From the NCBI GenBank assembly GCA_017548605.1, contig JAFYZT010000007.1, forward strand, positions 1 through 64,000: a stretch of DNA of 64,000 nucleotides, read 5' to 3'. The position numbers and the translations under genes are program-made. This document shows, piece by piece, positions 52,218-61,600 of this stretch. The DNA is from Prevotella sp. GTDB lineage: Bacteria; Bacteroidota; Bacteroidia; Bacteroidales; Bacteroidaceae. Position 1 is the stretch's first letter. The number at the start of each line of letters is the position of its first letter. A model generated the notes under the pieces. That model saw only the letters and a list, made by a program, of their open reading frames with translations. It did not search any database and had not been told where the DNA came from.

Positions 52218-53855
52218 TCATTCTTCTGGATATTCAAATTTATCACCCGTCTGTCGTATCAGTTCGCGGCGGAAATAGTCTGAATATCCAGGTCGCTGCA
52301 CTCTCTCTTGTATTCCTTCGGGTGTGCGGAGAAACTTACCATCTTTCTCGGGTTTCACAGCCATGTCGTTGTACTTGACGATGAGGTAGATGGCTAGTTG
52401 CTTCCATCGTTCCAACATCTGCTGGGCCACCTCAACACTATAATCGTTAAGGTAGCGCGATGCAGCAAGTTCATCGGTCTTGCATAGCTGCACTGCCTTT
52501 TGTTCCACAGCCGCTTGACGTTCAAAATATGAGTCTTCCAAAGAATCACGTACCTGCTTGAGTGATGGGAACATCTGGGAATAACGCGGATAGACCATGT
52601 TCGACACCCAGTTGCATACCCAGAAGGCGTTCTTGTCGGAGAATGTCAGAGCATCGGCACCGGGTGTGTTATAACATTCTGGACGGTGGGTCATACCGCA
52701 ATAAATAGGTGTATATGCCACCATATTACCATCGTCGTTACCCCACCACATCAGGCCGCCCACCTGTCGAGGCAGCCATGAACGCATCTGACTGACGTAG
52801 GAGAAGCCCGTCTGCTGTGTTGATGTGGGTCGTTCGTTAAAATATTTTTTCCCGTCGATTTCGAAGGTAAGAGGTGTGGGACGATACGGCATATTCCAAA
52901 TACCTTGGGCGATATCTTGGTCAAGTGACATTGGAGTACCCTCGAAGTGGTCGCGCATACATTCCTGCACATCGCGTACGCTCACTTTCTTGTTGGGAAC
53001 AATCCACAGGGGCATAGGCTCGGCATTCTTCTCCTTACCCATGGCGTATGGCAGGTACCGGTCGAAATTATCAGAGAAATGGTTGAAGAAGCTCCACACC
53101 CTCGCTTCGCAATATCTACGCCCAGAGAAGTCGGGTTTTGCATATGCTTCATTCCAACTGAAGTCGGCTTCCTTGCCGGTGAACCAACCCTTCTCGCGAG
53201 CAAACTTCACCACATCTTTGGCATAGAGCACATTTTTCTTGTCCTTCATGTTAAAGGTGGTGATACGGCTTTGATTGGCATGAGCGCAGATGGCATTGTC
53301 AGGAATACGAATAGCCACCCACACAACTCCTTTGGAACCAGGTCCCTTACCCATCATTTCCATAATCCAAGCCTCGTTGGGATCGCATACGCTGAAGGTC
53401 TCCCCTTCGGAGTTATATCCGTAAGTGTTGGCCAACGTCGTCATTACCTCAATGGCCTCCCTCGCTGTCCGCGATCGCTGAAGTGCTATGTAGATGAGTG
53501 AGCCATAATCAAGTATGCCAGTTGGGTCGACCATTTCCTCACGACCTCCATAGGTGGTCTCACCTATCGTCACTTGATATTCGTTAATATTGCCAATGAC
53601 ATTGTAGGTCACTTCAGCTTCGGGTATCCGTCCATGGAAGACATTAGTATCCCAATCGTATACATCACGCATGGTTCCTTTTGGATGGGTTCCAGCTGGA
53701 TAATGGCAAAGGTTCTGAAACATACCATAATCATCGGCATTATAGGTACAGATAACCGACCCGTCGGTGGATGCTCCTTTGGCTACGATAAAATTGGTGC
53801 AGGCTGTGGCATAAGCAGCCAAACACATCACGAACAATAAAGCTATTTTCCTCAT
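52218..53855 (-). CDS. C69-family dipeptidase
   Basis: 545 residues. N-terminal-nucleophile peptidase of the PepD type. A signal peptide with an AxA-like site (YATA) is followed at once by C19-TNFIVAKGASTDGSV; cleavage there would expose the cysteine that serves as nucleophile in this family. Other marks are DYGMFQNLCHYPAG, EAWIMEMMGKGPGSKGVVWVA and the C-terminal DKNAFWVCNWVSNM. Likely periplasmic dipeptide hydrolysis. 4 bases after the M23 gene, last in its operon. Confidence 0.88.
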   Translation of the reverse strand: MRKIALLFVMCLAAYATACTNFIVAKGASTDGSVICTYNADDYGMFQNLCHYPAGTHPKGTMRDVYDWDTNVFHGRIPEAEVTYNVIGNINEYQVTIGETTYGGREEMVDPTGILDYGSLIYIALQRSRTAREAIEVMTTLANTYGYNSEGETFSVCDPNEAWIMEMMGKGPGSKGVVWVAIRIPDNAICAHANQSRITTFNMKDKKNVLYAKDVVKFAREKGWFTGKEADFSWNEAYAKPDFSGRRYCEARVWSFFNHFSDNFDRYLPYAMGKEKNAEPMPLWIVPNKKVSVRDVQECMRDHFEGTPMSLDQDIAQGIWNMPYRPTPLTFEIDGKKYFNERPTSTQQTGFSYVSQMRSWLPRQVGGLMWWGNDDGNMVAYTPIYCGMTHRPECYNTPGADALTFSDKNAFWVCNWVSNMVYPRYSQMFPSLKQVRDSLEDSYFERQAAVEQKAVQLCKTDELAASRYLNDYSVEVAQQMLERWKQLAIYLIVKYNDMAVKPEKDGKFLRTPEGIQERVQRPGYSDYFRRELIRQTGDKFEYPEE

Positions 53856-53859
53856 GATA

Positions 53860-55494
53860 TCAGTAGTTAATATAATCTGTTACTTGTTGTTTGTTGTTCC
53901 TCCGATCCCATGCCACTAGTGCTAAGGATCGTTGTTGGCCCGTTTTCTTAATGGGCGTCTTTTTTAAGCGACATACATATTTCTTTGAATGAGGTACAGG
54001 TTCGAAAAGCACGAAATAGCCATCGATAAATCCTTCTACCCGGTCAACACCAGAGAGGGTGTCTTTCACCTCATACGTTATGGTTCCGGCATCACTCCAT
54101 TTCGCTTTCTCGACAGGTGATATAACAGGCGATAGGTCGTCGTAGCCCAAAGTGAAAACGCCCCCTAATTCGCGCGTGGGGGCAGTCACCCAACCTTCAT
54201 CTGTATTACCACCGAGAAATGAGCCGTCAACCTTTACAAACAGTTTCGTTGAATCAATTACTTGTCTGGTAATGTGTAAAGCTATATCGGCTGGATGGAA
54301 TAAAGGGGTCGATTTCTTTGTGAAAGAATATTTTCCCGACCATCGGGCAGTGTCAGCTGCCAACGAAAGGATAACGTTGTCAGACAAGCAACCTTTGGGG
54401 ATATACACTCTTACGCCTGACTGATCGATGGCGTTTTCCTCATCCCATTTCAATTCCTGTCTCTGACCGGATGGTATGCTATCCTGGGATATATTCTGCT
54501 TTTTCCCGATGACACGGAACTCATACACCCGTTCATTGCCAAAGAAATCTTTAAGCACATACTTGAGTTTGTATGTCCTTTCTTGGTTAAAGCAGATATA
54601 GCCTTTATTTTTATCCGTTGTTAAAAATGGCAGTTCGTTGCCCGGTTCTACAAATGATTTCATGAACCATCGCTTACTTTCCTTGAACTCGTCGTAATCG
54701 CCCCAAGAATTGACCATTCGATTCATATCCGTAGGTATTCCATTGACATCACTGTGGAATACCTCTACATCATCAACGAACAGTGTCGTGTAACGGATGC
54801 CATAATGGTTGGATGACCCCTCCATGAAATCATCAGCGCTGATAGCAAAACCAACCTTACCCCATGCAGTCAACGAGTCGGGCAAAAGACCTTCCTTGAA
54901 AGTGAGCATCATTTTCCGCGTTTTTCCACAGAATGCCCCTTCTCTAGGTTGCGGATAAGCCATGATGGCGGAAGCCTCAGGGCGTTTACCGTCTTTCACA
55001 ACGCCGTCAGGTAGGAAACCCAATGGGTCATACATGTCCCATGTATCAGTCTGGTGAATTTCTAAATGTAGATGGGGTCCCATGCTGGCACCAGTATTGC
55101 CACTCAATGCGATGACTTGACCGCTGACCACAGGACAGTCGGAGGCACGGAAAGGAATCTCACCATCCCATGACTTATGGCTGTATTGCCATTGCTTGAC
55201 CCTGGCCTCTATGGCTGGAGAGAAACGCTGCAGATGTGCATAAACACTTGTATATCCATTGGGATGGCGTACGAAGACGGCATTGCCATAACCAGAAGTC
55301 GACACCGATACCTTGCATACAAAACCATCCCCGATGGCATGCACCGGTTTTCCTTCCTCTTGCTGTGTCTTAATGTCTATGCCTCCATGAAAATGATTCG
55401 GTCGAGGCTCTCCAAAGTTTCCAGCAAGAGAAATCTCAAAATTTACGGGCGACACAAAGGACGCGAATAGTAATAGTAACGAAATGTTTAACAT
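53860..55494 (-). CDS. M23-family metallopeptidase
   Basis: 544 residues. An N-terminal LytM domain (about 20-150) carries the zinc motifs HFHGGIDIKT (HxxxD) and GPHLHLEIH (HxH), with YTSVYAHL between. The following 390 residues are beta-rich and contain DDLSPVISPVEKAKWSD and DTLSGVDRVEGFIDG, which resemble Ig-like domains. A short hydrophobic N-terminus (MLNISLLLLFASFVSPV) predicts export. M23 enzymes cut peptidoglycan cross-bridges or act as divisome activators. The start overlaps the nadC stop by 7 bases. Confidence 0.88.
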   Translation of the reverse strand: MLNISLLLLFASFVSPVNFEISLAGNFGEPRPNHFHGGIDIKTQQEEGKPVHAIGDGFVCKVSVSTSGYGNAVFVRHPNGYTSVYAHLQRFSPAIEARVKQWQYSHKSWDGEIPFRASDCPVVSGQVIALSGNTGASMGPHLHLEIHQTDTWDMYDPLGFLPDGVVKDGKRPEASAIMAYPQPREGAFCGKTRKMMLTFKEGLLPDSLTAWGKVGFAISADDFMEGSSNHYGIRYTTLFVDDVEVFHSDVNGIPTDMNRMVNSWGDYDEFKESKRWFMKSFVEPGNELPFLTTDKNKGYICFNQERTYKLKYVLKDFFGNERVYEFRVIGKKQNISQDSIPSGQRQELKWDEENAIDQSGVRVYIPKGCLSDNVILSLAADTARWSGKYSFTKKSTPLFHPADIALHITRQVIDSTKLFVKVDGSFLGGNTDEGWVTAPTRELGGVFTLGYDDLSPVISPVEKAKWSDAGTITYEVKDTLSGVDRVEGFIDGYFVLFEPVPHSKKYVCRLKKTPIKKTGQQRSLALVAWDRRNNKQQVTDYINY

Positions 55495-56336
55495 GCTTTG
55501 AAGCTCATGTCAAGTCCTTTGACCGAATGAGTGAGCGCACCAACTGATACATAGTCTACGCCACATTCAGCGTAACTCCTAATGGTGTCAAAGGTGATGC
55601 CGCCGCTTGATTCCGTCTCATAGCGACCACCAATTATCTCCACTGCTTTACGGGTATTCTCTACACTGAAATTGTCGAGCATGATTCGATCAACGCCGCC
55701 ACAATCCATCACCTGTTGCAATTCATCGAAATTACGCACTTCAATCTCAATCTTCAGGTCTAGTCCCTTTTCCTTGAGATATGTATGGCAGCGGTTAATG
55801 GCATTAGCAATGCCGCCAGCAAAATCTACATGATTATCCTTGAGCAGAATCATGTCAAACAAGCCTATGCGGTGATTGACGCCACCACCGATTTTCACCG
55901 CCTGTTTTTCCAACATACGCAATCCTGGTGTTGTCTTCCTAGTATCAAGCACATGTGTCTTCGTGCCCTCAAGCAATTTAACATATCTGTTAGTATTAGT
56001 AGCTATGCCGCTCATTCGCTGCATAATATTGAGCATAAGGCGTTCCGTCTGCAGCAGGCTTTGCACCTTACCCGATACCACCATGGCAATGTCGCCAGGT
56101 TTTACATGGGCTCCATCTTGAATGAGTACTTCAACCTGCAAAGTGGGATCGAAATGGTCAAACACTTTTTTTGCCATTTCAATTCCTGCTAATATTCCCT
56201 CTTCCTTAATTAAAAGGTGAGAACGGCCCATAGCATCAGCAGGTATACAACATAGTGTAGTATGGTCGCCATCACCGATATCTTCGGCAAAAGCAAGGTC
56301 GATTAAACGATCCACTAGTTCATTGACTGTCAGCAT
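55488..56336 (-). CDS. nadC: Quinolinate phosphoribosyltransferase (carboxylating)
   Basis: 282 residues. Converts quinolinate and PRPP to nicotinate mononucleotide in NAD synthesis. Marks: EDIGDGDHTT, RLMLNIMQRMSGIAT, LDTRKTTPGLRMLEKQAVKIGGGVNHRIGL, KDNHVDFAGG, EVRNFDEL, DRIMLDNF and ESSGGITFDTI. nadA and nadB are not in the window. 25 bases after the small unknown gene. Confidence 0.95.
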   Translation of the reverse strand: MLTVNELVDRLIDLAFAEDIGDGDHTTLCCIPADAMGRSHLLIKEEGILAGIEMAKKVFDHFDPTLQVEVLIQDGAHVKPGDIAMVVSGKVQSLLQTERLMLNIMQRMSGIATNTNRYVKLLEGTKTHVLDTRKTTPGLRMLEKQAVKIGGGVNHRIGLFDMILLKDNHVDFAGGIANAINRCHTYLKEKGLDLKIEIEVRNFDELQQVMDCGGVDRIMLDNFSVENTRKAVEIIGGRYETESSGGITFDTIRSYAECGVDYVSVGALTHSVKGLDMSFKAC

Positions 56337-56361
56337 AATACTTTATTTAGGGGTTAATATA

Positions 56362-56586
56362 TTATTGTAGCCATTTTCCTGTATCGACGTGAAATGCCAT
56401 CATGCGACCATCCTCGTCAGGCTTCAGTTCAATCGTACCACCTAACCAGATGACGTTGGGTGGCTCATTCTGGAACTGTTTCAGACCTATCACCTCGCCA
56501 CCAAGAAGTGCCACGGCTGCCATTTTCCAAGAGCCGTGAGAGGTTGTGACGACATGAGCGGCATACCATTTCAATGATTGATTCAT
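56362..56586 (-). CDS. Small protein of unknown function
   Basis: 74 residues, no signal peptide or membrane helix, with a VIWLGGTIELKPDEDGRMMAF stretch suggesting a compact beta fold. I recognise no family. Its start overlaps the stop of the DUF4296 gene in an ATGA and it keeps the operon's strand and spacing, which argue that it is real. Confidence 0.6.
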   Translation of the reverse strand: MNQSLKWYAAHVVTTSHGSWKMAAVALLGGEVIGLKQFQNEPPNVIWLGGTIELKPDEDGRMMAFHVDTGKWLQ

Positions 56587-57590
56587 TTTTTGACAGGTTT
56601 TCCGTGAACAAATGAACCCCTATCCTGTGTTTTATCTTCTTGGGGCTGTCGTGAGGCATCCGACTTGGATGAAATTGTCGGTTTGTTAGGCATCGGACTT
56701 TGAATGCCAATATCTTTGGGTCGGGAGGAAATTCCTTTTGATGGTGCTGCTGGTAAGCTGTCCCTTGATACAGGTTGAGTAGAAGCATCACCCTTCTCAT
56801 CGGACTTTTCCGCCTTTTTTTCATGCATCTTCACAGCCTTTATGTTGCTGATAGAAAGGATTTTTAGCGTGGTACTTTTTTTGTCGCTCATGGTTGTAGG
56901 CATATATACGAACCCTCTTATCTCTTTTACACCGAGGTGGTTATTGTCAGCTAATTGCAACGAATAGTGGTTGTTTGATGAGATATTCATCTGCGTCTTC
57001 GCCACGCTGTCGTTGTTAAATCGTAAAGCCAGCAATGCCACTGCATCCCTTGAACCTTCCTGGACAATAAAATGTGTATCAAATACCAACATCACCTTAT
57101 CACCAGCATGGAAAGCCGTATCTGTCTTAAGGTGGAAACGGATGATATTATTTGGTTCATTAGGGAGAAGGATTGCTGTAGGAGGTCCGACCCAGACATT
57201 TGAGGTATCGCCTCTTATACCTTCTTCACCATAAAGACGTATATCATTAGCTGATGCACCCAAGCCAATGGCTTCGTCGGAGAGTCGTTGGGCTACCTCT
57301 TCATATATCTTCTGTAATTCTTCTGTATGACGGAAATAATAGGTGAGCGACGAGTCCAATTGTTGCTGTGTTACACCATGTTTCTTGAGTGCTTCCAAAC
57401 GATAAGCCATCTGGCGTTCACTGGAATTGCCTCCCTTCCCATCATATAATACCAACCCATCTGCCAAATGATAGTCGTAGAGTACATCTACCATTTTCTT
57501 TGGACGAAGATATTGGCTTGGAACTTTTGGCTTACACGCCATAATCCCCAGCAATAATAAAATAATGCTCCATGCGGCATGCCGTGTCAT
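56583..57590 (-). CDS. DUF4296-family lipoprotein
   Basis: 335 residues. Lipoprotein signal ending LGIMAC. The DUF4296 domain (about 20-115; KKMVDVLYDYHLADGLV, LDSSLTYYFRHTEELQKIYEEVAQRL) is followed by a beta-rich middle (about 140-250) and a low-complexity tail rich in Ser, Pro, Lys and Gln. Function unknown. It is 5 bases from lspA, whose product processes such lipoproteins. Confidence 0.85.
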   Translation of the reverse strand: MTRHAAWSIILLLLGIMACKPKVPSQYLRPKKMVDVLYDYHLADGLVLYDGKGGNSSERQMAYRLEALKKHGVTQQQLDSSLTYYFRHTEELQKIYEEVAQRLSDEAIGLGASANDIRLYGEEGIRGDTSNVWVGPPTAILLPNEPNNIIRFHLKTDTAFHAGDKVMLVFDTHFIVQEGSRDAVALLALRFNNDSVAKTQMNISSNNHYSLQLADNNHLGVKEIRGFVYMPTTMSDKKSTTLKILSISNIKAVKMHEKKAEKSDEKGDASTQPVSRDSLPAAPSKGISSRPKDIGIQSPMPNKPTISSKSDASRQPQEDKTQDRGSFVHGKPVKK

Positions 57591-57595
57591 GAGCG

Positions 57596-58264
57596 TCAGT
57601 CTTTTAATTCTTCGTCGTTGTCGACTTCTTTTTTCTTAGAGAAAAGCGAAATGGTGGCTAGTTCTTTCCTACAGAAAATCAGCAGAGCTACAACACCAGT
57701 AGATATGGCCGCGTCGGCAAAATTAAAGACCGGAGAGAAAAAGATGAAATGCTCGCCTCCCCAGAAAGGCACCCAGCTAGGCAGATCCGTTTCGATGATG
57801 GGGAAATAGAACATATCCACCACCCTACCTTTCAGAAAGTCGCCATATCCCTGGCCGAATGGCATCCAATGTGCCACTTGATAGTACGTGGATTCCGAGA
57901 ATACCAGACCATAGAACATAGAGTCAAAGATGTTGCCTGCAGCTCCCGCCATGATGAGTGCCATCAATGCAATGTATAAAGTACGAGCCTTCTGCTTTAC
58001 CAATTTGCAAATATACCACCCGATAATGATAACAGCAGCAATACGGAACAGACTCAACGCCAGTTTTGGGATGATGGTCATGCCGTAGGCCATGCCGTTA
58101 TTTTCGACGAAACTGATGTAGAACCAGTCGGTCATATGTACCGACTCGTGAAGGCACAAATGAGTCTTGACCCAAATCTTAATGATTTGGTCGATGACGA
58201 GTACCCCTAACACGATGCCCACCGCCATCCATGCCAAGCACTTGGTCTTCTTTTCCGGGGCCAT
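57596..58264 (-). CDS. lspA: Lipoprotein signal peptidase (signal peptidase II)
   Basis: 222 residues with four membrane helices. Cuts the signal peptide of prolipoproteins before the lipidated cysteine. The two catalytic aspartates lie in GNIFDSMFYG and VFNFADAAIS; NNGMAYGM corresponds to the conserved NxGxxFG loop. The usual GNxxDR carries S in place of R. The C-terminal charged tail (about 25 residues) is longer than in proteobacterial LspA. Confidence 0.94.
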   Translation of the reverse strand: MAPEKKTKCLAWMAVGIVLGVLVIDQIIKIWVKTHLCLHESVHMTDWFYISFVENNGMAYGMTIIPKLALSLFRIAAVIIIGWYICKLVKQKARTLYIALMALIMAGAAGNIFDSMFYGLVFSESTYYQVAHWMPFGQGYGDFLKGRVVDMFYFPIIETDLPSWVPFWGGEHFIFFSPVFNFADAAISTGVVALLIFCRKELATISLFSKKKEVDNDEELKD

Positions 58265-58267
58265 AAC

Positions 58268-58648
58268 TTATTTCTTGCGTGCATTCTTCGATGCCACGCT
58301 CAATGTGGCATGAGGCACGGCGCGTAACCGCTCCTTGGGAATCAGCTCACCCGTAATACGGTCGATGCCGTACGTCTTGTTCTCTATGCGGATAAGTGCC
58401 GCTTCCAAACCTTGGATGAATTTCTGCTGGCGGGATGCCAATTGTATCAATTCTTCCTTGCTCTGTGTGGCACTGCCCTCTTCGAGCACTTTGTAAGTGG
58501 GCGACGTGTCGTCAACATCGTTTCCGTCGGCATTCATCAGTTGACGCATCATCTGACTATAATCTCGTTTGGCAAGTGCCAGTTTCTCGTTGATGATGGT
58601 ACGAAACTCTTCCAGTTCCTCATCACTGTAACGTGTTTTTTCAGCCAT
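58268..58648 (-). CDS. DksA/TraR-like protein lacking all zinc cysteines
   Basis: 126 residues. An N-terminal coiled coil (about 8-85) is followed by the DksA/TraR zinc-finger region recognised by YGIDRITGELIPKERLRAVPHATLS. In classical members this reads YGxCxxxGxxIPxxRLxAxPxAxxCxxC; here every cysteine is replaced and the whole protein contains none, so zinc cannot be held in the usual way. DksA binds RNA polymerase in the secondary channel with ppGpp. The role is inferred. 3 bases before lspA and 21 after ileS. Confidence 0.85.
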   Translation of the reverse strand: MAEKTRYSDEELEEFRTIINEKLALAKRDYSQMMRQLMNADGNDVDDTSPTYKVLEEGSATQSKEELIQLASRQQKFIQGLEAALIRIENKTYGIDRITGELIPKERLRAVPHATLSVASKNARKK

Positions 58649-58669
58649 AATTTGCTTATGTTATTAGGT

Positions 58670-61600
58670 TTATACTTTATTCACAGATATATTCACTTTG
58701 AAATCGTCGAACTCCACCTCACTACCGTTGTTCGGGGCGAACGAGATATTTTCGGCCAGCACTTGCTGGGAGATGTATTCGTTATATTCACCGACAGCTT
58801 CCTGCAACTGTAAATTCTCAGAGATAACAACCTTGATGCGGTCGGTAATTTCCAACCCCGATTCTTTGCGCAGGTTCTGGATGCGGTTGATGAGTTCACG
58901 GGCCATACCTTCTTTTCGCAGGGCATCTGTCAGTTCCACCTCAAGGGCAACGGTAAGATTACCTTCATTGGCCACCAGCCAACCCTTGATGTCTTCGCTG
59001 ATGATTTCCACATCCTCAGCCAATACTTGAAGCTTTTGTCCCTCGACCTCTATGTCGATGGTTCCGTTCTCTTGCAACTTGGCAATTTGCTCTTGCGACA
59101 ATTCTGCCATAGCAGCAGCCACACCCTTCATTAGTTTGCCGTATTTCTTGCCCATGGTGCGGAAGTTACATTTTACCTTCCTAACCAAGATGCCGGCACC
59201 CTCAACAAAGTTCAGCTCTTTCACATTCACCTCTTTCTTTATGAGGTCGGCCATGGCTTCGATATGTCGACGTTGTTCATCGTCAACGGCAGGAATCATA
59301 ATTTGCTGTAATGGTTGACGCACCTTGATGTTCACCTTCCGGCGTAATGCCAATGTCATAGATGTGATGTCCTGTGCCATTGTCATGCGTGCCTCCAGTT
59401 CACGGTCAATGACTCTCTCATCCACCTCGGGTAAGGTGTCCAAGTGTACACTGTCCTTTTTCCCGCCCAAATCACGATAGAGACGGTCTGAATAGAACGG
59501 CGCGAAAGGAGCCAACAGCTTAGATACAGTCATTAAGCATGTATGAAGTGTGAGATAAGCCGACCGTTTGTCGTCACTCATTTCTTTACCCCAGAAACGT
59601 TTGCGGTTCAATCGCACATACCAATTTGACAAATCATCGTTGACGAAACTGTCAATGAGACGTCCTGCCCTTGTGGGGTCGTAGTTATCCATCTCCTCTC
59701 GCACACCTTTGATAAGTGTATGAAGCGATGACATAATCCATCGGTCGATTTCAGGCACCTCAAAATCCTTGGCAAATTCAACCTTTTCTTCAGGGTCGAA
59801 GCCGTCAACATTGGCATAGAGGGCGAAGAAACTGTATGTGTTATAAAGCGTTCCAAACAATTTGCGGCGAACCTCATCCACCCCATTGGGGTCAAACTTC
59901 AGGTTGTCCCATGGTTCCGAGTTAGTCATCATATAGAAACGTACTGCATCGGCGCCATATTGTCCAATCATATCGAATGGGTCTTTCACATTGCCTTTGT
60001 GCTTACTCATCTTTTCGCCAGTAGCATCAAGCACAAGCCCCGTAGAGATAACATTCTTGAATGCCACGCTGTCGAACACCATCGTGGCTATCGCATGGAG
60101 TGTGAAGAACCAACCACGTGTCTGGTCTACACCCTCATTGATAAAGTCAGCAGGGAAAGCCAATCGTTGGTCGATAGCCTCTTTGTTCTCAAATGGATAG
60201 TGTATCTGTGCGTAAGGCATGGCACCAGAGTCGAACCACACATCGATGAGGTCGCTCTCGCGATGCATGGGCTTGCCAGTATCGCTAACTAACATGATAT
60301 TGTCCACATAGGGACGGTGCATGTCAATGCGGTCGTAGTTATCCTGTGAGAAATCACCGGGAATAAATCCTTTGACTTGTAATGGGTTCTCCTGCATTAC
60401 CCCTGCCTCGACTGCTTTCTCAATCTCAGCATATAACTGTTCCAAACTGCCAATACAGATTTCCTCATCGTCTTCGCTACGCCAGATTGGCAGTGGTGTG
60501 CCCCAGAAACGGCTGCGTGAGAGATTCCAGTCATTCAGGTTCTCAAGCCAGTTTCCGAAACGTCCCGTGCCCGTCGATTCAGGTTGCCAATTGATGGTTT
60601 TGTTCAATTCAAACATGCGCTCTTTCTTCGCCGTGGAACGGATGAACCAGCTGTCAAGGGGATAATAGAGCACAGGCTTGTCGGTACGCCAGCAATGGGG
60701 ATAATTGTGTACGTGTTTTTCTATACGCAGAGCAGAGCCCTCCATCTTCATCTCCATGCAGAGTACGATGTTCAAGTCTTCTGCTTTCTCTGCAGCTTTC
60801 TCATCATACTTACCATCTACATTGAACTCTGGTTTATAAGCGTTCTTCACGTAGTCACCTGCATGTTTTTTATAGGCTTCTAGATTGACACAATAATCAA
60901 TGAAGTTTTTGTCCAGCGCTTCCACTTCATAATATTTGCCTTGCAGGTCAACCATCGGACGGGTCTCCGCTTTTTTGTTGATGAGGAAGAGTGCCGGCAC
61001 AGCAGCATCTTTAGCCACCTTGGCATCATCTGCACCAAATGTGGGTGCAATATGCACGATACCCGTACCATCCTCAGTGGTTACATAGTCGCCAGGAATG
61101 ACACGGAAAGCACATTCCTCCATCTCAACGAACCGTTCTTTGCCGTTTTCGCTTGTAAACACCTTGTCGGGATGCGCCTCGGCATAGTCGGTCACATACT
61201 GTGGAGCGTTGGCATCTATGCGCTGGCAAGGTTTGATCCACGGCATGAGTTGACGATAATGCAAACCTACCAAGTCGACTCCCATATATTCACCTACGAT
61301 ACGATAAGGCACCACTTTATCACCATGTTTGTATTCCTCGAGGGGCTTCTCTGCTCCTTCCGGCTTGAAATAGGCATTCACCAGTTCCTTTGCCATGACG
61401 AGGGTGATGGGCTCATCGTTATAGGCATTGTAAGTTTGGATGGCTACATATTCAATTTTCGGTCCTACGCAGAGTGCAGTGTTTGAGGGAAGCGTCCATG
61501 GCGTTGTCGTCCATGCTGCAAAATAGGGCTTGCCCCATCTCGTCCATTCTTCTTTTGGGTCAAGTGCCAGAAAGAGTGCAGTGGCCGTAGTGTCCTTTAC

